Source of the DNA: an uncultured Collinsella sp.
GTDB lineage: Bacteria > Actinomycetota > Coriobacteriia > Coriobacteriales > Coriobacteriaceae
Assembly (NCBI GenBank): GCA_959599635.1
Contig: CAUGJN010000067.1
Coordinates: 1 to 9,444, forward strand
Direction of reading: 5' to 3'
Length of the DNA: 9,444 bases
The position numbers were made by a program, and so were the translations under genes. This document shows, piece after piece, positions 6,360 through 9,444 of this stretch (its first letter is position 1; each line of letters begins with the position of its first letter). The notes below the pieces were generated by a model. The model worked only from the letters and a program-made list of their open reading frames with translations. It was not told where the DNA came from and searched no databases.

Positions 6360-7292
6360 TTACTGACGATCGAGCTTGCGGACAGCAACGCGCTTGCTGT
6401 ACTCGTCGACGTGACCGAAGTCGCCGATGCCGACGGACTCGGCAACGTTGGCGCCGGTGGCCATAGCGAGCTTCATGGCCTCCTCGACGTTGTCGCGATC
6501 CCTGTACCACTTGTGCAGGAACGCAGCGAGGGTGCAGTCGCCGGCGCAGACAGAAGAAACCAGCTTGATGTTGAACTCACGCTTGGCGTACCAGATGTCC
6601 TCGCCGTTGGAGAAGTAAGCGTCGCCGCGGCTACCACGGGTGAGCAGCACGTTCTGAACGCCAGCGTCGTGAGCCATCTTCATGGCAACGCGGACCTCGT
6701 CGTCGGTGTCGACCGGCACGCCGAAGATGGCCTTCATCTCGTGATGGTTCGGCTTGATGAGCAGAGGCTTCTTGTGAGCGAGCTCCTTGAGCTTGTCGGA
6801 GGACAGGTCCAGGACGACGTCGGCGCCACGAGCCTGAGCGTGCTCCATGACCTTAGCCAGGAAGTCAGGCGTAGCTTTGGGAGGCACGGAGCCGGAAACG
6901 ATCAGGCACTCGAGATCGCCCGCGGTGTCCAGGATGTTGTAGAGCTCCTCCTGGTGCTGCGGCGTGATCGGAGCACCCGGGTTCAGGATGCCATACTCGT
7001 GCTGGCCATCGTTGACGTAGGTGTTAATGCGCGTGATACCGTCGGTCCAGACCGGGCGGCAGAGGCAGCCCAGGTTCATGACCTCCTCGACGATGAACTT
7101 GCCCGTGAAGCCGGCGAAGAAGCCGAGCGCGACGGTGTCGACGCCCATCTTCTTAAAGGCGAAGGACACGTCGAGGCCCTTGCCGTTAGCCGTGTAGCTG
7201 GCCGAGCCGGTGCGGACGTTCTCGTCGGGCTCGAGCGGAGAGCTCGAAACCGTCATGTCGACAGCCGGGTTAGCGGTTAGCGTGTAGAACAT
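6360..7292 (-). CDS. PfkB-family sugar-phosphate kinase, 1-phosphofructokinase-like (copy B)
   Basis: Second 310-residue member of the FruK/LacC group, probably an ATP-dependent kinase of fructose-1-phosphate or a related sugar phosphate. Shared with copy A: MFYTLTANPAVD with D12, GFFAGFTG at 57-64, VWTDGITRIN at 81-90, SGSVPP at 133-138, KPNHHE at 180-185, and the base D252 in CAGDC at 249-253. It differs at two notable sites: the Asn of GKGxN, a sugar-contacting position in this superfamily, is D41 (codon GAC at 7170-7172), and the residue after the catalytic Asp is Cys instead of Ser. The ATG at 7292 has an AGGGGG site upstream. It begins 74 bases after Enzyme I with no convincing promoter or terminator between, so the two are likely co-transcribed. 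Kinase family is firm; exact substrate is uncertain. Confidence 0.8.
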   Translation of the reverse strand: MFYTLTANPAVDMTVSSSPLEPDENVRTGSASYTANGKGLDVSFAFKKMGVDTVALGFFAGFTGKFIVEEVMNLGCLCRPVWTDGITRINTYVNDGQHEYGILNPGAPITPQHQEELYNILDTAGDLECLIVSGSVPPKATPDFLAKVMEHAQARGADVVLDLSSDKLKELAHKKPLLIKPNHHEMKAIFGVPVDTDDEVRVAMKMAHDAGVQNVLLTRGSRGDAYFSNGEDIWYAKREFNIKLVSSVCAGDCTLAAFLHKWYRDRDNVEEAMKLAMATGANVAESVGIGDFGHVDEYSKRVAVRKLDRQ

Positions 7293-7319
7293 TTACAGTA
7301 CCCCCTGTATATGTGAGGG

Positions 7320-7349
7320 CCGCGTGGCCGGCCCATTCCAACCACGCGG
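7320..7349 (-). repeat. inverted repeat / RNA hairpin between ptsI and kinase copy B
   Basis: CCGCGTGG (7320-7327) and CCACGCGG (7342-7349) form an eight-pair stem with a 14-base loop, which itself contains GGCC sequences able to pair differently with the stem flank. No T-run follows, so it is not a normal terminator; it could affect mRNA processing or stability between the two cistrons. Confidence 0.55.
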
Positions 7350-7366
7350 TTACCTCTGATACCAAA

Positions 7367-9070
7367 TTAGCGAGCTGCGGACTCGAGCAGTGCCTTGACC
7401 TCGGCGGCGGTGTTGCAGGCGAGCGCCTTCTCGGCGAGCTCGTCGCACTCGGCCTTGGTCCACTGGCTGATGGTCTTGCGGGCGCGCAGGATCGACGGAG
7501 CGCTCATCGAGAACTCCTCCAGGCCCCAGCTGATCAGCAGCGGCTCGAGCAGCGGATCGGCAGCGGCCTCGCCGCACATACCGACCATGATGCCGGCCTT
7601 CACGCCGCTCTCGATGATGTTCTTGAGCGAGCGGAGCACGGCGGGATAGTACACCTGGTACAGGTTGGAGATGGTGTCGTTGCCACGGTCGGCGCACATG
7701 GTGTAGCCGATCAGGTCGTTGGTGCCGATGGAGAAGAAGTCGGCAACCTCGGCAAGACGGTCTGCGAGCAGCGAAGCGGCGGGCGTCTCGACCATGATGC
7801 CGACCTCGATGTTCTCGTTGAACTTGCGACCCTCTTCGGTCAGCTCGGCCTTGCACTGCTCGACGAGCTCCTTGACAGCCAAGACCTCCTCGACGCAGGT
7901 GACGAGCGGGATCATAATCTTGACGTCACCGAAGGCGCTAGCGCGCAGCAGAGCGCGGAGCTGGACCTTGTACTGGTCGGGATTGGCCAGGCAGTAACGC
8001 ACGGCGCGGAAGCCCATGAAGGGGTTGTCTTCCTTGACCATATGCAGATACGGAATCTCCTTGTCGCCACCCACATCGAGCGTACGGATGATGACCGGAG
8101 CACCCTTGAGCGCGCTGGCGACCTTACGGTAGGCGTTGAACTGCTCCTCCTCGGAAGGAAGCTCGGCAGAGTCCATGAACAGGAACTCGGAGCGGAACAG
8201 ACCGATGGCCTCCGCGTCGTGATCGAGCGCGTTGGGCACGTCATCGGGGTTACCGATGTTGCAGGCGATGATCTTCTTGATGCCATCGGCAGTCACGGAC
8301 GGCTTGCCTCGGAAGGCCTCGAGGGCTGCCTTCTCGGCAGCGAAGGCCTCGGCCTTGGCGGTGTAGGCAGCGAGCGTCTCCTCGTCGGGATCGGCCTCGA
8401 CGATACCCTTGCCACCGTCGACGACGACGGTCATACCGTTGCGCAGCGCGGTGCAGCTGTTGGAAACCGAAAGGACAGCCGGGATCTCGAGGGCACGCGC
8501 AATGATCGCGGAGTGCGACGTGCGGCCACCGGTCTCGGTGACGATACCGGCAACGTGGGCCTTATCGATCGTGGCGGTCATGGACGGCGTGAGGTCGTGC
8601 ACGACAACGACAGTGTTCTCGGGCAGGACGGAGAGGTCGACGACCTCCTTGCCCAGCAGCTCGGCCAGAATACCGGTGCGGATGTCGGCGATGTCGGCCG
8701 CGCGCAGACGGAACATCTCGTCGTCCATGGACAGGAACATGTTCTCGAACATGGTCGAGGTGTCCATGAGCGCCTGCTCGGCGCAGGTACCGCCGTCAAT
8801 GGCGGCGTTGATGGCGTCGGTCATGCCCGGGTCCTGAGCCAGGACAATGTGTCCGCTCATGATCTCGGCCTCGGCCTCGCCCACCGTCTCCTTCATGTGG
8901 TCGGCCTGAGCCTGGGTCTTCTCGCAGAAGACCGAAAGAGCGGACTGATAGCGCTCCTTCTCTGCTGCCGAATCAGCAACCTCGTGCGGCTCAAACGTCA
9001 AGTCGGGATCGACGGCGACCATGACGGTGCCGATACCGATGCCCTCGGAAGCGTTGACTCCCTGATACAT
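7367..9070 (-). CDS. ptsI: phosphoenolpyruvate-protein phosphotransferase (PTS Enzyme I)
   Basis: Cytoplasmic first enzyme of the sugar phosphotransferase system: it takes phosphate from PEP and passes it to HPr. With the start at 9070 it is 567 residues, the normal size. Seen in order: N-terminal ASEGIGIG, the phospho-histidine motif GGRTSHSAIIAR with His186 (E. coli His189), GLFRSEFLFMD near 291-299, LDVGGDKEIPY near 331-341, GIMVETPAA near 425, GTNDLIGYT at 449-457 (usual text GTNDLTQYT), and GMCGE with active Cys499 (E. coli Cys502). The ATG at 9070 is chosen because AGAGG lies 7 bases upstream; the ATG at 9076 would touch that site. It follows HPr after a 133-base gap that holds a hairpin, and precedes kinase copy B by 74 bases. 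Confidence 0.97.
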   Translation of the reverse strand: MYQGVNASEGIGIGTVMVAVDPDLTFEPHEVADSAAEKERYQSALSVFCEKTQAQADHMKETVGEAEAEIMSGHIVLAQDPGMTDAINAAIDGGTCAEQALMDTSTMFENMFLSMDDEMFRLRAADIADIRTGILAELLGKEVVDLSVLPENTVVVVHDLTPSMTATIDKAHVAGIVTETGGRTSHSAIIARALEIPAVLSVSNSCTALRNGMTVVVDGGKGIVEADPDEETLAAYTAKAEAFAAEKAALEAFRGKPSVTADGIKKIIACNIGNPDDVPNALDHDAEAIGLFRSEFLFMDSAELPSEEEQFNAYRKVASALKGAPVIIRTLDVGGDKEIPYLHMVKEDNPFMGFRAVRYCLANPDQYKVQLRALLRASAFGDVKIMIPLVTCVEEVLAVKELVEQCKAELTEEGRKFNENIEVGIMVETPAASLLADRLAEVADFFSIGTNDLIGYTMCADRGNDTISNLYQVYYPAVLRSLKNIIESGVKAGIMVGMCGEAAADPLLEPLLISWGLEEFSMSAPSILRARKTISQWTKAECDELAEKALACNTAAEVKALLESAAR

Positions 9071-9095
9071 TCCCATTCCTCTCTCCGTGTCATGT

Positions 9096-9124
9096 GATAA
9101 AGCGTTTTGCCATATCCATGACAA
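9096..9124 (-). promoter_or_regulatory. possible internal promoter of ptsI
   Basis: On the minus strand TTGTCA (9119-9124, five of six) stands 17 bases before TTTATC (9096-9101, three of six), just after the ptsH-ptsI hairpin and about 26 bases before the start codon. The -10 box is weak. Confidence 0.28.
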
Positions 9125-9158
9125 AAGAGCGCAGTTACCTTACAACAGGTCACTGCGC
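9121..9158 (-). terminator. intercistronic hairpin / possible partial terminator between ptsH and ptsI
   Basis: GCGCAGTTACCT (9129-9140) and AGGTCACTGCGC (9147-9158) form a 12-position stem with one mismatch and a six-base loop. On the minus strand it is followed by TCTTTTGTC, a short T-rich tail. It could terminate part of the transcripts leaving ptsH, giving more HPr than Enzyme I, or mark an RNA processing site. Confidence 0.6.
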
Positions 9159-9203
9159 CCCCAAATATGAACTTAGTTGTTCAACATGCGACCCGTTTGA
9201 GTT

Positions 9204-9444
9204 CTACTCGCCAAGACCGCTCTTGATGAGCTCGATGGCAGCAGCCAGAGCCTCGGCCTCGTCAGCGCCGTCGCACTTGACCTCGACCTCGGTGCCGCAG
9301 GGGATACCAGCAGCCATGAGGGCCATCGGGGACTTGCCGTTGACCTCCTTCTCGGGGGTGACGACCGTCACGTCACAGGCATACTTGCCCATGGTGGAGG
9401 CGAACAGACCAGCCGGACGCATGTGCAGACCCTGAGGATTAACG
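9204..9444 (-). CDS. ptsH: PTS phosphocarrier protein HPr (N-terminus outside window)
   Basis: Small cytoplasmic phosphocarrier that accepts phosphate from Enzyme I and hands it to sugar-specific EIIA proteins. The frame is open to the right edge: NPQGLHMRPAG precedes the first in-window ATG (9420-9422), so that ATG, which falls just after the active histidine, is not the start. The phosphorylated His (His15 by family numbering) is codon 9423-9425, with Arg17 and Pro18 kept. Counting from it, NGKS places a serine exactly at position 46, the regulatory site of HPr kinase, within SPMALMAAGI. The C-terminus ends GLGE with a TAG stop. About eight N-terminal residues are missing. It heads the PTS block, upstream of ptsI on the same strand. 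Confidence 0.95.
   Translation of the reverse strand, partial: VNPQGLHMRPAGLFASTMGKYACDVTVVTPEKEVNGKSPMALMAAGIPCGTEVEVKCDGADEAEALAAAIELIKSGLGE

Noticed and set aside
5230..7280. Plus-strand frames of 323 and 289 codons opposite the two kinases
   Set aside because: Their similarity to each other only mirrors the paralogy of the kinases on the other strand; no independent protein features.
7313..9097. A 594-codon open frame on the plus strand opposite Enzyme I
   Set aside because: It is antisense to a motif-complete Enzyme I, low in complexity and has no recognisable domain; long antisense frames are expected in GC-rich coding DNA.

Overview
The window looks like chromosomal DNA from a high-GC, anaerobic actinobacterium of the Coriobacteriia, most likely Collinsella or a close relative. 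This is an inference from GC-rich codon use, from general PTS genes next to two PfkB-type sugar-phosphate kinases, and from the style of the proteins; it rests on no database search. Apart from the ABC ATPase and an insertion-sequence scrap at the left edge, every gene lies on the minus strand, so transcription runs from right to left.

Right part (about 5160-9444): a phosphotransferase and fructose-phosphate block. In transcription order it holds HPr (ptsH, cut by the right edge), Enzyme I (ptsI), and two related PfkB-family kinases of 310 residues each that look like 1-phosphofructokinases. Enzyme I passes phosphate from PEP to HPr, which feeds sugar-specific permeases that are not in this window. 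Fructose imported as fructose-1-phosphate would be the natural substrate of the kinases. Hairpins lie between HPr and Enzyme I and between Enzyme I and the first kinase, and a clear intrinsic terminator follows each kinase. The block therefore seems to be read as several units with adjustable ratios.

Middle (about 2018-5074): a CCA-adding tRNA nucleotidyltransferase, then a tRNA-Glu(CUC) gene with its own terminator, then a multi-pass membrane protein of the LPG-synthase-TM/flippase-like family with a long basic tail.

Left part (1-2017): a TetR-type regulator whose promoter lies inside a perfect 12+12 bp inverted repeat, strongly suggesting autoregulation. Convergent with it is the 3' part of a FecE/BtuD-type ABC transporter ATPase with an extra C-terminal domain. 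The roughly 110 bp between them hold a decayed, frameshifted scrap of what looks like an IS3-family transposase.

No CRISPR array, prophage, defence island or clearly new system is visible. The items most worth a second look are the kinase pair with altered substrate and catalytic motifs, the TetR operator, the ABC C-terminal domain and the ptsH-ptsI hairpin. No gene-free stretch exceeds 300 bases; the largest gaps (188, 164, 133 and 126 bases) hold the terminators and candidate promoters listed.
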